A DNA stretch of 64,000 nucleotides from Poriferisodalis sp965116245 (GCA_965116245.1 OZ220497.1:806001-870000), one strand, 5' to 3'; counted from the first letter of the stretch, positions 8,001 to 16,688 are shown. Notes: a model not told the origin generated them from the sequence alone. A program made the numbers and translations.

Positions 8001-8074
8001 CAGGGCAGGAGGGACTCGAACCCGCAACCGCCGGTTTTGGAGACCGGTGCTCTACCAAATTGAGCTACTGCCCT
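8001..8074 (-). tRNA. tRNA-Trp (CCA anticodon)
   Basis: Full cloverleaf on the minus strand: acceptor AGGGCAG/CTGCCCT, anticodon loop CTCCAAA, T arm GTTCGAGTC, discriminator G as expected for Trp. The 3' CCA is not encoded. It lies directly upstream of secE. Confidence 0.97.
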
Positions 8075-8198
8075 CAGCGTCGGTGCATCAAGTGCGATGC
8101 AGGGGGGTGACACATAGGTGCGGGCCTTCTTGGGGAATGTCCGCCGTAACAGGCTACCGGCAGCGAATCGTATCCGCGAACGGAGCAGTTGAAATGCG

Positions 8199-8273
8199 TA
8201 GCGGGACCGGGGCTCGAACCCGGGACCTCACGATTATGAGCCGTGCGCTCTGACCAAACTGAGCTATCCCGCC
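8199..8273 (-). tRNA. tRNA-Met (CAT anticodon, elongator type)
   Basis: Cloverleaf with acceptor GGCGGGA/TCCCGCT (terminal G-U pair), anticodon loop CTCATAA and T arm GGTTCGAGC. The paired first position argues against the initiator, which usually has a mismatch there. Discriminator A; CCA not encoded. Confidence 0.95.
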
Positions 8274-8346
8274 AGGACAACGCCCACGTGTAGGGCTCTT
8301 CAAGCCTACCGACGCCACCGTTGGCGAGCGTGCCAATCGTGATACG

Positions 8347-8419
8347 AGCCCCGTGCCGGAATCGAACCGGCGACACCAGCCTTACCATGGCTGTGCTCTA
8401 CCTACTGAGCTAACGGGGC
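8347..8419 (-). tRNA. tRNA-Thr (GGT anticodon)
   Basis: Cloverleaf with acceptor GCCCCGT/ACGGGGC, anticodon stem CAGCC/GGCTG enclosing ATGGTAA, T arm GGTTCGATT. First of three tRNAs in the secE-nusG transcription direction. No rpmG gene lies among them, although one is often found there. Confidence 0.96.
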
Positions 8420-8555
8420 GAGTAATGGCGCATCCCCTCAGGCGTATCCATCGGTCAAAAGTCCTCGGTTGCATTCTTCGGTCACTGAGTGGGCGACGCA
8501 CCTCAAGTCTGACGCTTAGGAAGTTACTGAAGGTTCTGTAGGTTGTTTGGGTCCA

Positions 8556-9146
8556 ATGAGCCTACCGGTCTACCGGCAGACCGCCGATAGCTTCGCCACC
8601 ATGCGTACCCGGCTGGCCACAGCGGCCGACGCCGCCGCGATAGCCGACATCTACAACCGCGAAGTCACCGAAGGCACAACCACCTTCGACATCGTCCCAC
8701 GCTCTGCTAGCGAACAAGCTGCCTGGATGCGAGAGCACTCGGGCGTCTACCCATGCATAGTGGCGGTGCCCACAGCCGGTGACGGCCCCCAACCCGACGG
8801 GCCAGCGCGAGACGGCACAGAAACGGACGGGCTGGTGCTTGGTTGGGCGTCGCTCTCGCCCTATCGGACTCGCGCGGCCTACTCCACAAGCGTGGAGGAT
8901 TCCATCTATGTGCATCACGATCACCGAGGGCGCGGTGTCGGCGATGTGCTGCTGAGGGACCTGGTCGCGTTGGCTGATGAACACGGGTTCCATGCAGTGT
9001 TCGCGCGTATTGCCGACGCCGGTGCAGCATCGGTAGCGCTCCACGCAAAGCACGGCTTCGAGCTAGTAGGCGTCGAGCGGGAGGTAGGTCGCAAGTTCGG
9101 CCGCTGGCTAGACGTAACCCTAATGCAACGCCTACGCCCAACCTAA
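8556..9146 (+). CDS. GNAT-family N-acetyltransferase (phosphinothricin acetyltransferase-like)
   Basis: 196 residues from ATG 8556; ATG 8601, just before the conserved RLATAADAAAIADIYNREV, is an alternative start. Resembles Pat/Bar-type GNATs: the substrate-side segment TEGTTTFDIVPRSASEQAAW, the acetyl-CoA loop HHDHRGRGVGDVLL, and the C-terminal HAKHGFELVGVEREVGRKFG. It would transfer an acetyl group to a small amine, possibly an amino acid or phosphinothricin-like compound; the true substrate is unknown. An Asp/Gly/Pro-rich loop near residue 90 is a lineage-specific insertion. Divergent from the tRNA cluster. Confidence 0.85.
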   Translation: MSLPVYRQTADSFATMRTRLATAADAAAIADIYNREVTEGTTTFDIVPRSASEQAAWMREHSGVYPCIVAVPTAGDGPQPDGPARDGTETDGLVLGWASLSPYRTRAAYSTSVEDSIYVHHDHRGRGVGDVLLRDLVALADEHGFHAVFARIADAGAASVALHAKHGFELVGVEREVGRKFGRWLDVTLMQRLRPT

Positions 9147-9201
9147 GACCCTGAAGGCGGTTCGCTTAGCCCTGACTAAACCGTCACCGCGGGTTACTGG
9201 C

Positions 9202-9675
9202 TCAACTCTCCAACAACTCTCGCTCAAAATACACGCCGTACTGCTCGCACGTACGTGGTGCCTGCGACACCACATATAGGCTAAACGCGTCATCAATATC
9301 ATTGCCACAGTAGGTCTTCGGCGGCGAGATTCGAGTGCCCTCAACCCACGACGGAATCTCAAGTCCATCACGTTCACACAAACAATGCACAACCGCACAC
9401 GTAATGGCAATATCAAACGGATGCCCCGGCAAAGGCAGATTCGCTGCCAACATTTCTGTACGATGTTGCGGCATCCGGTTCCAGTCTTTGATAAACTGCT
9501 CTACTATTCGATCGCGCCTCAGTTCATCCAAGGGACTAGAAGCCAATTCGGTAAGAACACACTCCACTTTAGAAAAACGCGGTCTACCAGGCAGATCAAT
9601 CGTTAGGGACCAAACTTGATCCTCCAGTGCCAACGACATCGTTCGATCAGCCTGGTTAGGCCCCCCCAACTTCAT
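9202..9675 (-). CDS. Hypothetical protein
   Basis: 157 residues, ATG at 9675. I do not recognise it with confidence. No signal peptide or membrane segment. The C-terminal half (DIAITCAVVHCLCERDGLEI, then PSWV) loosely recalls a domain seen after helix-turn-helix regions in many actinobacterial regulators, but no HTH precedes it here. Base composition is visibly less GC-rich than the neighbours, which suggests recent acquisition. No obvious operon partner. Confidence 0.6.
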   Translation of the reverse strand: MKLGGPNQADRTMSLALEDQVWSLTIDLPGRPRFSKVECVLTELASSPLDELRRDRIVEQFIKDWNRMPQHRTEMLAANLPLPGHPFDIAITCAVVHCLCERDGLEIPSWVEGTRISPPKTYCGNDIDDAFSLYVVSQAPRTCEQYGVYFERELLES

Positions 9676-9770
9676 GGGCTCACCTTACCATCACAACGCC
9701 ACTCCTGGATGTCGCCGAGGCCAATGTTGTCCATACAGCAGCGCGAACTCCCATCCACTCTGGGCTTACA

Positions 9771-9789
9771 AGGCGGAGTAGCTCCGCTT
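9771..9789. terminator. Hairpin downstream of cobU
   Basis: AGGCGGAG-TAG-CTCCGCTT, six perfect GC-rich pairs extended by weaker ones, about 120 bases past the cobU stop. It is a possible terminator for the cobalamin operon. There is no U tract. Confidence 0.4.
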
Positions 9790-9908
9790 GCGACAGGATG
9801 CGGTCACGGCTCGCCTGAGGATAGCCAATTTGGTGATACTAGGTGTCAGTTCTAGTGAGGCTGTTAGCGCGTGATGCGGGTGTGCCGCCCATGGTTTCGT
9901 GGTCTGGG

Positions 9909-10493
9909 CTAGGACTGTTGCTGAACACCCTTCACTGCTAAAGGCAGTCCCGCGACCATGAGGTGAACATTGTCGGCTTCGGCTGCGACCATCTTGTTCA
10001 CTTGTCCTAGGGCGTCTATGTAGATGCGCCCCAGCTTGTTCTCTGGCACTATCCCTAGCCCGACCTCATTTGTCACCACGATCCAGGAAGCAGGGCTATT
10101 GCGGCACACCTCCAGCAGTCTCTCGGTCTCCCGCGAGATGTCTCCCAAGATGCCGCCCGATATGTCGCTGACGGCTCTCTCGGCTCGGTCGGATTGCAGA
10201 AGGAGGTTGCTGACCCACAGCGTGAGGCAGTCAAGCAGAATCGTGTCGTAACGCGGAGACACCAGTCCAAGCTCGCGCACTATCTCGCGCACTATATGGA
10301 CGGGTTCCTCCAGCGTGTCCCAGTTGGCGGGCCGTTCGGCCTTGTGCGCCGCTATGCGGGCGGCCATCTCATTGTCCCCGGCCTCGGCGGTGGCAACAAA
10401 TAGCACACTGTTACCAGCGGCGGCTAACTGCTGGGCGAAAGCGCTCTTGCCCGCACGTACACCTCCCGTAATCAGGGTCAGTCCCTTGCACAT
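9909..10493 (-). CDS. cobU: Adenosylcobinamide kinase / adenosylcobinamide-phosphate guanylyltransferase
   Basis: 194 residues. The P-loop GGVRAGKSAFAQ at residues 10-21 is typical of CobU/CobP. It phosphorylates adenosylcobinamide and then attaches GMP to give AdoCbi-GDP, the activated lower-ligand acceptor. Also conserved are LFVATAEAGDNEMAARIAAH, LLDCLTLWVSNLL and VVTNEVGLGIVPENKLGR. Last gene of cobT-cobS-cobU; 90 bases separate it from cobS. ATG at 10493. Confidence 0.95.
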   Translation of the reverse strand: MCKGLTLITGGVRAGKSAFAQQLAAAGNSVLFVATAEAGDNEMAARIAAHKAERPANWDTLEEPVHIVREIVRELGLVSPRYDTILLDCLTLWVSNLLLQSDRAERAVSDISGGILGDISRETERLLEVCRNSPASWIVVTNEVGLGIVPENKLGRIYIDALGQVNKMVAAEADNVHLMVAGLPLAVKGVQQQS

Positions 10494-10583
10494 GACTCAC
10501 TTCCACCCTTCGAGATTTGCCTTGACACCGCATTAGGCGAAGCGAACGTCAGCGACCCACGAGCAACGCGCCGGTTGGCCTGC

Positions 10584-11405
10584 CTACCACAGTGGCGGAG
10601 CGAACACCGCTGACACGTTGGGAATCAGCGCCACGCCCAGCATCAAGACTGCGACTTCACTCAGCTCGTTCACCGCGCCGTACGTGTCACCGGTCATGCC
10701 TCCGAGCAGTCTGGTCATCCACATCCCAAAGCCCAGGCCCACCGCAACGCAGGCGGCCAGCAGGATCACTCCGCCGAGCCCCAGCAGAAGACCTGCGGCC
10801 ACAACAGCGGTGAGTACTCCGACCGCTACTTGCCACCAGCGGCGGTTCTTCTGAAACAAAGTGCCCAGCCCCTGCGGGCGTGCATAAGGAAACAGCGCGA
10901 TGGTGATCATCATGGACAGTCGTGACAGACAGGGGAATAGCAGCAGCAGTTCAACCCGAGCGCCATCGGGAACTACAGCCAACAGGCTCCCCTTGACCAG
11001 CACAAGTGCGCTGCCGCCGATCACAGCGAACGAACCGGCGTGGGTATCTCGAAGAATCCGTAGCCGTTCCTCCTTCGTGTAGCCGCCGAGGAGCCCGTCG
11101 CAGCAATCCACAAACCCCTCAGCGTGCAACGCTCGAGTGAGGACGAGCAGCGCCACAACTAGCAAAGCGCCTACCACGGCCGGTGGCAGGCCCCGGCGCG
11201 CCACCGCATCTAAGCCCGCCAAAGCGCCGCCCAACACAAGTCCCACCAGCGGGAACCATGCGCGCGCTGGCCCTAGCGAGGCCGCTCCGTTTACGTATCC
11301 AGCAGACCATCCAGCAGACCCAAGAGACTCAGGGCGTGAAGACGCCGACAGGGCAGAGACGGGCAACACAGTCAGGAACCCGAAGGCGTCGCGCAGGCCT
11401 CTCAC
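10584..11405 (-). CDS. cobS: Adenosylcobinamide-GDP ribazoletransferase (cobalamin synthase)
   Basis: 273 residues, polytopic membrane protein with about six or seven hydrophobic segments. It joins AdoCbi-GDP to alpha-ribazole (phosphate) to complete cobalamin. Family motifs: FGFLTVLPVSALS, the ALHAEGFVDCCDGLLGGYTKEERLRILRD signature region (Mg-binding Asp residues) and GGMTGDTYGAVNELSEV. Two bases separate it from the cobT stop, so the genes are transcriptionally and probably translationally linked. Confidence 0.95.
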   Translation of the reverse strand: MRGLRDAFGFLTVLPVSALSASSRPESLGSAGWSAGYVNGAASLGPARAWFPLVGLVLGGALAGLDAVARRGLPPAVVGALLVVALLVLTRALHAEGFVDCCDGLLGGYTKEERLRILRDTHAGSFAVIGGSALVLVKGSLLAVVPDGARVELLLLFPCLSRLSMMITIALFPYARPQGLGTLFQKNRRWWQVAVGVLTAVVAAGLLLGLGGVILLAACVAVGLGFGMWMTRLLGGMTGDTYGAVNELSEVAVLMLGVALIPNVSAVFAPPLW

Positions 11406-11407
11406 CG

Positions 11408-12568
11408 CTACGGCTCGCCGGAACGCCCGGTGACGGAAACCTCAGACTTGGCAAGTCCGGGACTGGCAAGTTCAGGACTGGCGCCTCTGGGTGGCAGGTC
11501 CGAGACACCGGCCTCGGCGAAGGTGGCCATCTCACTTAGACACCCAGCCGCCGCTTCCACCAGGCTCATAGCTAGCACCGAACCCGTGCCTTCACCGAGC
11601 CTTAGACCCAGATTGAGCAGCGGTCGCAGACCGAGATAGTCAAGCACTATCCGATGCCCAGTTTCCGCTGAACGATGCCCAGCCACAAGGTATTCCCGAG
11701 CCTGCGGGCACAGCGAGCAAGCAACCAGCGCCGCTGCTCCCGAGATGAAGCCGTCCAGAACCACAAGCCGACGCGAAGCCGCTGCGCCCAAAACGACACC
11801 GCTGAGCACTCCTATCTCATAGCCACCAATCTTGGCGAGCACGTCCATGCCATCAGCGGGGTCGGGCCGATTGACCGCCAGCGCTCGCTCAACAACAACA
11901 CGTTTGCGCACCAGTTCGTCGTCACTCCGACCAGTCCCACGACCCGTCGTATCACTGGCTGGCCTGCCTGTCAAAGCCGCTGTGATCGCGCTCGCCGCTG
12001 TCGTGTTGCCGATGCCCATATCGCCAGTACCGATCAGGTCGGCTCCCGCATCGGCACAGTCAATTGCCAGCCTCATGCCCGCACGAACACACAACTCGGC
12101 CTCCACACGACTCATCGCCGGGCCTTGGGCAATGTTGCCAGTCCCCCGACCTGCACCCACAACCCATATGTCTCGGTCGACCGGATACGGGTTCGCTATG
12201 CCAGCGTCAACGATCACCACTTCCACGCTGGCCCTACGTGCCATGACGTTGACCGCTGCCCCACCCGCCAGGAAGTTGGACACCATTTGTGCCGTCACCT
12301 CCTGGGGGTATCCGCTGACCTGCTCTGCGACTACGCCGTGATCAGCGGCGACGACAATCAGCGTCTTTTCCCTTAGCGCAGGACGGTCGGTCCCAAGCGC
12401 ACCGGCGACCTGCACCGACAGATCCTCCAACTGTCCCAGGCTTCCCGGCGGCTTAGTCAACTGCGCCTGGCGAGACCTGGCCGCGTCGATCGCTCCCGCA
12501 TCGGGAGGCGAGATTCGAGACAGCACTTCCGCTACATCGATTCCCTCAACGTCAATCAGGCGGCTCAA
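11408..12568 (-). CDS. cobT: Nicotinate-nucleotide-dimethylbenzimidazole phosphoribosyltransferase
   Basis: About 386 residues. It makes alpha-ribazole 5'-phosphate, the lower-ligand nucleotide of cobalamin. Motifs: QAQLTKPPGSLGQLEDL, VVAADHGVVAEQVSGYPQEV, the glycine-rich TGDMGIGNTTAAS, and near the C-terminus a catalytic-glutamate region (RLGEGTGSVLAM). The start is uncertain: the 5' end contains three copies of CTATTGAGC-like sequence overlapping the menB stop. TTG 12568, preceded by GGAG, is preferred over an upstream start at 12607. The last 30 residues contain an ASPELASPGLA repeat, an extra tail beyond the family fold. Confidence 0.9.
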   Translation of the reverse strand: MSRLIDVEGIDVAEVLSRISPPDAGAIDAARSRQAQLTKPPGSLGQLEDLSVQVAGALGTDRPALREKTLIVVAADHGVVAEQVSGYPQEVTAQMVSNFLAGGAAVNVMARRASVEVVIVDAGIANPYPVDRDIWVVGAGRGTGNIAQGPAMSRVEAELCVRAGMRLAIDCADAGADLIGTGDMGIGNTTAASAITAALTGRPASDTTGRGTGRSDDELVRKRVVVERALAVNRPDPADGMDVLAKIGGYEIGVLSGVVLGAAASRRLVVLDGFISGAAALVACSLCPQAREYLVAGHRSAETGHRIVLDYLGLRPLLNLGLRLGEGTGSVLAMSLVEAAAGCLSEMATFAEAGVSDLPPRGASPELASPGLAKSEVSVTGRSGEP

Positions 12569-12594
12569 TAGTCTCCAGCTCAATAGTTCCAAGC

Positions 12595-13509
12595 TCAATA
12601 GTGCCAAGGGAACTGTTCAAACTGAGGATCCCGCTTTTGTAGGAAAGCGTCGCGGCCCTCCACCGCCTCGTCCGTGCCGTAGGCCAGGCGGGTGGCCTCT
12701 CCAGCGAAGATCTGCTGACCTACCAGCCCGTCGTCTATCAAGTTGAACGCGAATTTGGCCATGCGCTGAGCGGTGGGTGAACGAGACACTATTTGCGATG
12801 CCCACTCCAGCGCCGTCGCCTCCAGATCGGTGTGCGGCACCACACAGTTCACGTCGCCCATCTCGAAACGTTCCTGTGCGCTGTAGGTACGACCCAAGAA
12901 GAAGATCTCCCGAGCTTTCTTCTGGCCTACCTGCCGAGCCAGGTAAGCCGAACCGAAGCCGCCATCAAAGCTGGCGACGTTGGTGTCGGTTTGACGGAAA
13001 CGGCCATGCTCGGCGGAGGCGATCGTCAGATCGCACACCACATGCAAGCTGTGTCCACCGCCAGCGGCCCAACCACTTACCACGCCGATCACAACCTTCG
13101 GCATCATCCGAATGAGCCGCTGACACTCCAGGATGTGCAGGCGCCCGGTACGGGCTGGATCGATGTCGGCGGCAGTCTCGCCGTCGGCGTATCGGTAGCC
13201 GTCCCGGCCGCGGATGCGCTGATCGCCGCCCGAGCAGAACGCCCAGCCGCCATCGGCAGGAGCAGGGCCGTTGCCGGTCAGCAGCACACAACCCACGTCC
13301 GGCGACTGGCGAGCATGATCCAAAGCCCGATACAGCTCATCAACTGTGTGGGGACGGAAAGCGTTGCGAACATCGGGTCGGTCAAATGCAATGCGCACCG
13401 TGCCGTGCTCGGTGCTGCGGTGATACGTGATGTCGGTGAAGTCGAACCCGTCAACCACGCTCCAACGCGACGAGTCAAAGATGTCCGATACATGAGGCAA
13501 GAACGGCAT
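12595..13509 (-). CDS. menB: 1,4-dihydroxy-2-naphthoyl-CoA synthase (menaquinone biosynthesis)
   Basis: 304 residues from ATG 13509; the frame is open for another 400 bases upstream, but that part is not MenB-like. Crotonase fold: RPDVRNAFRPHTVDELYRAL, the oxyanion-hole FCSGGDQRIRG, GWAAGGGHSLHVVCDLTIAS and FDGGFGSAYLARQVG are characteristic of MenB rather than ordinary enoyl-CoA hydratases. It cyclises o-succinylbenzoyl-CoA. It implies menaquinone, in keeping with the respiratory island at 31.7-64 kb. Located directly upstream of cobT. Confidence 0.93.
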   Translation of the reverse strand: MPFLPHVSDIFDSSRWSVVDGFDFTDITYHRSTEHGTVRIAFDRPDVRNAFRPHTVDELYRALDHARQSPDVGCVLLTGNGPAPADGGWAFCSGGDQRIRGRDGYRYADGETAADIDPARTGRLHILECQRLIRMMPKVVIGVVSGWAAGGGHSLHVVCDLTIASAEHGRFRQTDTNVASFDGGFGSAYLARQVGQKKAREIFFLGRTYSAQERFEMGDVNCVVPHTDLEATALEWASQIVSRSPTAQRMAKFAFNLIDDGLVGQQIFAGEATRLAYGTDEAVEGRDAFLQKRDPQFEQFPWHY

Positions 13510-13758
13510 AAGGGCTCCGAGGCCAAGGGCCGATTTACAAGACGGGACTGGACGCCGAGCGTTTGGACTTGAACAGTCTGGTACGGACAGCGGGGCAAAG
13601 CGTACGGCGGGCGCAGTGTGTGGCGGGCCAGGCGTGCGGCGGGCTACGTGCGACGAGCGATGCGCGCGTCCGCCACGTGCGAGACTGCGAACCGCCACTG
13701 ACCCAGCCCGGCACAACGCAAAGCCGAGACAGGCAGTCAAAACAGAGGACACAACAGC

Positions 13759-14637
13759 ATGAAATTTGGCCTCAGATATTGCAACACCGGCCCATTCGCC
13801 AACGACACGGCGCTCGCCACCGAACTCGTACAAGCAGGTGAAGCCGCTGGCTTTGAATCTGCGTGGACCGTGGAGCACACCGTGGTTCCATCGGGATACC
13901 AGTCCCAATACCCCTATAGCCCAGACGGAAAAATGGCGGGCGGCGTAGAAGACTTGCTGCTACCCGACCCGTTGATGTGGATGGCCTACATGGCTGGGGT
14001 GACCTCCACCATCAAGTTCGGTACGGGCATTCTGATCGTGCCGCAGCACAGTCCGGTGGTGTGCGCGAAGCAAATCGCCACGCTGGATCACATGTCCGGC
14101 GGGCGGGTGCTGCTGGGCATCGGCGTGGGCTGGATGCGCGAGGAGTTTGAAGCCATTGGAGTGGGCGATCACTTCGATGACCGTGGGCGCCGCACCGACG
14201 AGTACATAGCCGCTATGCGGGAGCTGTGGTCTGCCGATCGGCCCACATTCCACGGCAAGTTCGTACATTTTGATGCTGCTTACTGCCGACCGCAGCCAGT
14301 GGGTGGCTCGGTGCCGATCATCGTGGGCGGAGATTCAAAGGCTGCGGCTCGTCGAGCCGGGCGGCTGGGGGACGGTTATTTTCCAGCTCGCGGAGCGCCG
14401 TGGGAGCTGATCGACCTGGCTCGCCAAACGGCTGCCGAGCACGACCGGGACCCAGACGCGTTGGAAATAACCGTGCAACTGCCACAGGACCTAGAGGCCA
14501 TTCCTGAACTGGCGCGCCGGGGCGTGAGCCGAATCGCTGTACCGGTGTCGCCGATGGCCGGGCTGCAAACCGTCATCGCCACACCCGACGATGCCAGCGC
14601 ATGGGCCGAGACCATCGAGCGTTTCAGCGACTTGTAG
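13759..14637 (+). CDS. LLM-class (luciferase-like) F420-dependent oxidoreductase
   Basis: 292 residues, bacterial luciferase-like TIM barrel. MKFGLRYCNTGPFAND at the N-terminus, ESAWTVEHTVVPSGYQS, FGTGILIVPQHSPVVCAKQI, GVGWMREEFEAIGV and VPIIVGGDSKAAARRAGRLG match the actinobacterial LLM family that uses reduced F420 to reduce or oxidise small organics; the substrate is not predictable. ATG at 13759 with GAGGA nine to ten bases upstream. Divergent from menB across a 249-base gap with no evident features. Confidence 0.88.
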   Translation: MKFGLRYCNTGPFANDTALATELVQAGEAAGFESAWTVEHTVVPSGYQSQYPYSPDGKMAGGVEDLLLPDPLMWMAYMAGVTSTIKFGTGILIVPQHSPVVCAKQIATLDHMSGGRVLLGIGVGWMREEFEAIGVGDHFDDRGRRTDEYIAAMRELWSADRPTFHGKFVHFDAAYCRPQPVGGSVPIIVGGDSKAAARRAGRLGDGYFPARGAPWELIDLARQTAAEHDRDPDALEITVQLPQDLEAIPELARRGVSRIAVPVSPMAGLQTVIATPDDASAWAETIERFSDL

Positions 14638-14686
14638 AAGGCCTGAGCAATCGTCCACCAACGCGCAATCAATGCCTAGGAACAGC

Positions 14687-14742
14687 GGCGCAGAAACAGC
14701 GGCGTAGGGACGGCGGCGCAGAAACAGCGGCGCAGAAACAGC
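14687..14742. repeat. 14-bp tandem repeat, four copies
   Basis: Four head-to-tail copies of GGCGCAGAAACAGC (second copy diverged) in the gap between the convergent LLM oxidoreductase and rhodanese genes. Confidence 0.9.
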
Positions 14743-14819
14743 GCTGCTACAACGGCACAGTGCTTGCTATAGCCGCGCTAACTCATGCGCGCTACCAGAA
14801 CCGCCCAACTCGACAGGCA

Positions 14820-16106
14820 CTATGAGAGAAGTCTGAACGCCACCAAGTCGTCCTGCGCGTATTGCTCAGGTAGGGCGACTTCCCAGTCGAGATAGGCCTG
14901 CATTGCCAAGCGAGCTACATCGGTGTCAACCGGGTCATACGGCAGCGGCGGCTGACGTGAACGGCGGGCCGCTTCTGCTTCGTCGTCGCTACCAGTCGCC
15001 AAGTTCTGGCGCTCAGACAGCCAGTTAGGTTCCGCCAGCCAGACTTCCCAGCCCATCTGGATTAGCCACGAAGCTGTCATCGTGGCACCAATGCCATCGT
15101 GGTCAACCAGCACCACTCTGGCTCCGCGGGTCACCAGATACTCATCTGTGGCCTGCACCAGTTGACCGCCTGGAGCGCAGGTGGCGTGCGGCAGGTGGCC
15201 AGCGGCGTACTCTTCGGGAGTGCGCACGTCCATGACGTACGTCGTGCGCGTGGGGTCGTCCAACCACGCTTCAAGAAGCGCACCGTCAATGGTTTGTACG
15301 CCACAGCGTTCGGCTACTGCCGCTGTCACAGCCTGCGCTCTCTGTCGATCCTCAGGGCTCGGCTCGCCGACCGATTCCTCACGGCCGTGTTCCAGTTCGA
15401 GCCCGGCGAGTTCCCAGCCCATAGTGCCGTCTTTCAGTGCGACCACGCGGTCCATACCGGCCAATCGAAGCGACTGCGCGCCCATGATGCTGCGGGTACG
15501 CCCGGCGCAGTTCACCACCACCGTGGTGTCGTCACGCTCACCGATTAGGCCAGGCACTCGACGAACCAGCTCGCCGCCCGGACATGACCGAGCAGTCGGA
15601 ATGCTCATGCGGTGGAACTCTCGGCGGGTACGCGAATCCACCACCACCAGGTCTCGACCTTCAGCGAGCCAACTGGATAGCTCAAGAGCACAAACATGCG
15701 GCGTGCCGAAGTGCCCCTCGACCAGCTCGCCGAACAGTTTCGACGGCACGTTGATGCCGGAATAGAGCTGACCGCCCTCAGCCGCCCATGCGTCGATGCC
15801 TCCATCAAGCACGGCGGTATTGGTGTATCCGAATGCGGTGAGCTCAACCGCGAGCGCCGCGGCTTCTCCTGCGCCGTCGTCGCAGATCACTATCGAAGTA
15901 GCTGCGCGTGGAATGCGTGCAGCAGCTTCAAGCCCCACGTGACTCAGTGGCAGGTTGGCGGCATACAGCAGGTGCCGCTGCGTGAATTTCTCGGGCGCCC
16001 GAGCGTCCAAGAGCGCCAGCTCCGTCCCGTCACCGCGCAGCAGTGTGCGATGTAGCTCCATCAGAGCGGTCACTGTGATAGTTCGAACTTCAGCCATCAC
16101 GTACAA
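14820..16106 (-). CDS. Triple rhodanese-domain sulfurtransferase
   Basis: 428 residues with three rhodanese modules. Domain 1 (about 10-115) has an active-site loop starting at Cys in ICDDGAGEA; domain 2 (about 135-250) has VVNCAGRTRS; domain 3 (about 275-370) has the usual VMDVRTPEEYAAGHLPHA entry, but its loop reads VLVDHDGIGA with no Cys, so it is probably non-catalytic. These proteins move sulfane sulfur from thiosulfate or persulfides; the physiological donor is unknown. ATG 16106, with MAEV at 16097 as an alternative. Cytoplasmic, no signal peptide. Confidence 0.88.
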   Translation of the reverse strand: MYVMAEVRTITVTALMELHRTLLRGDGTELALLDARAPEKFTQRHLLYAANLPLSHVGLEAAARIPRAATSIVICDDGAGEAAALAVELTAFGYTNTAVLDGGIDAWAAEGGQLYSGINVPSKLFGELVEGHFGTPHVCALELSSWLAEGRDLVVVDSRTRREFHRMSIPTARSCPGGELVRRVPGLIGERDDTTVVVNCAGRTRSIMGAQSLRLAGMDRVVALKDGTMGWELAGLELEHGREESVGEPSPEDRQRAQAVTAAVAERCGVQTIDGALLEAWLDDPTRTTYVMDVRTPEEYAAGHLPHATCAPGGQLVQATDEYLVTRGARVVLVDHDGIGATMTASWLIQMGWEVWLAEPNWLSERQNLATGSDDEAEAARRSRQPPLPYDPVDTDVARLAMQAYLDWEVALPEQYAQDDLVAFRLLS

Positions 16107-16455
16107 ACTTACGTTCTGCTACTGGCTGAGCCATACGCACTTACGCTGCCACCCACCCCACCCCCAAACAGTGACACGCATACGCGGAAAGACCTACGGA
16201 GAGGCCCGCCCGCCGTTTAGTAGCAGGCTGATGGGGCGAGCAGTGTGCCAAGCCAGTACCACTACGGGGAGGCTCGCCCCCGTTTGGTAGCAGGCTGATG
16301 GGTTGGTAGCAGGCTGTTGGGGCGAGCCTGGGCAACACCTCAGGGTGGTTCACGTTGTTGTGCCCCGGATCGCTGCCGTCGCCCGCCTTGCTGTCCATCC
16401 CGTGCCGCTGCCACAGCCGATGATTGCGTCACACCGTTGTCGCACGGTTGCTGTC
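16107..16455. other. Intergenic region before the micro-ORF array
   Basis: 349 bases without a supported gene. A segment of about 45 bases beginning CTACGGAGAGGC recurs, diverged, 68 bases later, and GTAGCAGGCTG occurs three times (about 16221, 16288, 16307), each near GGGGCGAGC. Nothing else recognised. Confidence 0.5.
16195..16330. repeat. 68-bp-spaced direct repeat with GTAGCAGGCTG motifs
   Basis: Imperfect direct repeat beginning near 16195 and 16263, plus a third partial copy near 16306. Function unknown; it adjoins the larger array at 16.43-17.17 kb. Confidence 0.6.
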
Positions 16456-16584
16456 ATGTTGAAGGACGGACCCGACAACGCCAGCCGAGCAAACCAAGCA
16501 ACCCAGACGACGAACACTGCATATGCCATTCGGCTGACGGCAAGTCTGTGTAGCACCCCCTACATACGGTGGCCGTCATGTTGA
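16456..16584 (+). CDS. Micro-ORF A1 (42 residues)
   Basis: Begins MLKDGPDNASRANQATQTTN and ends CSTPYIRWPSC. TACGGT-like -10 sequence lies 7-8 bases upstream of each array ATG, which could support leaderless starts; here it reads CACGGT. Same length and similar sequence as A2 and A3. Coding status is unproven. Confidence 0.35.
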   Translation: MLKDGPDNASRANQATQTTNTAYAIRLTASLCSTPYIRWPSC

Positions 16585-16688
16585 GCAAAGAAGCCAACAA
16601 CGCCAGCCAAGCAACCGGCGCCGCCTGTACCCCACGCCCGGCAGCGCGTTTCTGTCACACCCCTTTCATACGGTTGTTGTCATGTTGA
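16578..16688 (+). CDS. Micro-ORF B1 (36 residues)
   Basis: Begins MLSKEANNASQATGAACTPR and ends CHTPFIRLLSC. Overlaps A1 and A2 by the ATGTTGA junctions. Nearly the same peptide as B3. Coding status unproven. Confidence 0.35.
   Translation: MLSKEANNASQATGAACTPRPAARFCHTPFIRLLSC

Noticed and set aside
8074..8347. rpmG (L33) between the tRNA genes
   Set aside because: Commonly found beside secE and these tRNAs, but the gaps here are short and contain no L33 motif.
9840..12700. Cobalamin riboswitch controlling cobTSU
   Set aside because: I looked for the B12-box and long leader upstream of cobT and around cobU. The cobT 5' end overlaps menB and no riboswitch-like leader exists.
13510..13908. 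Longer MenB start
   Set aside because: The upstream open frame is Arg-rich and non-homologous and overlaps the divergent LLM gene. MPFLPHVSDIFD at 13509 is the natural start.
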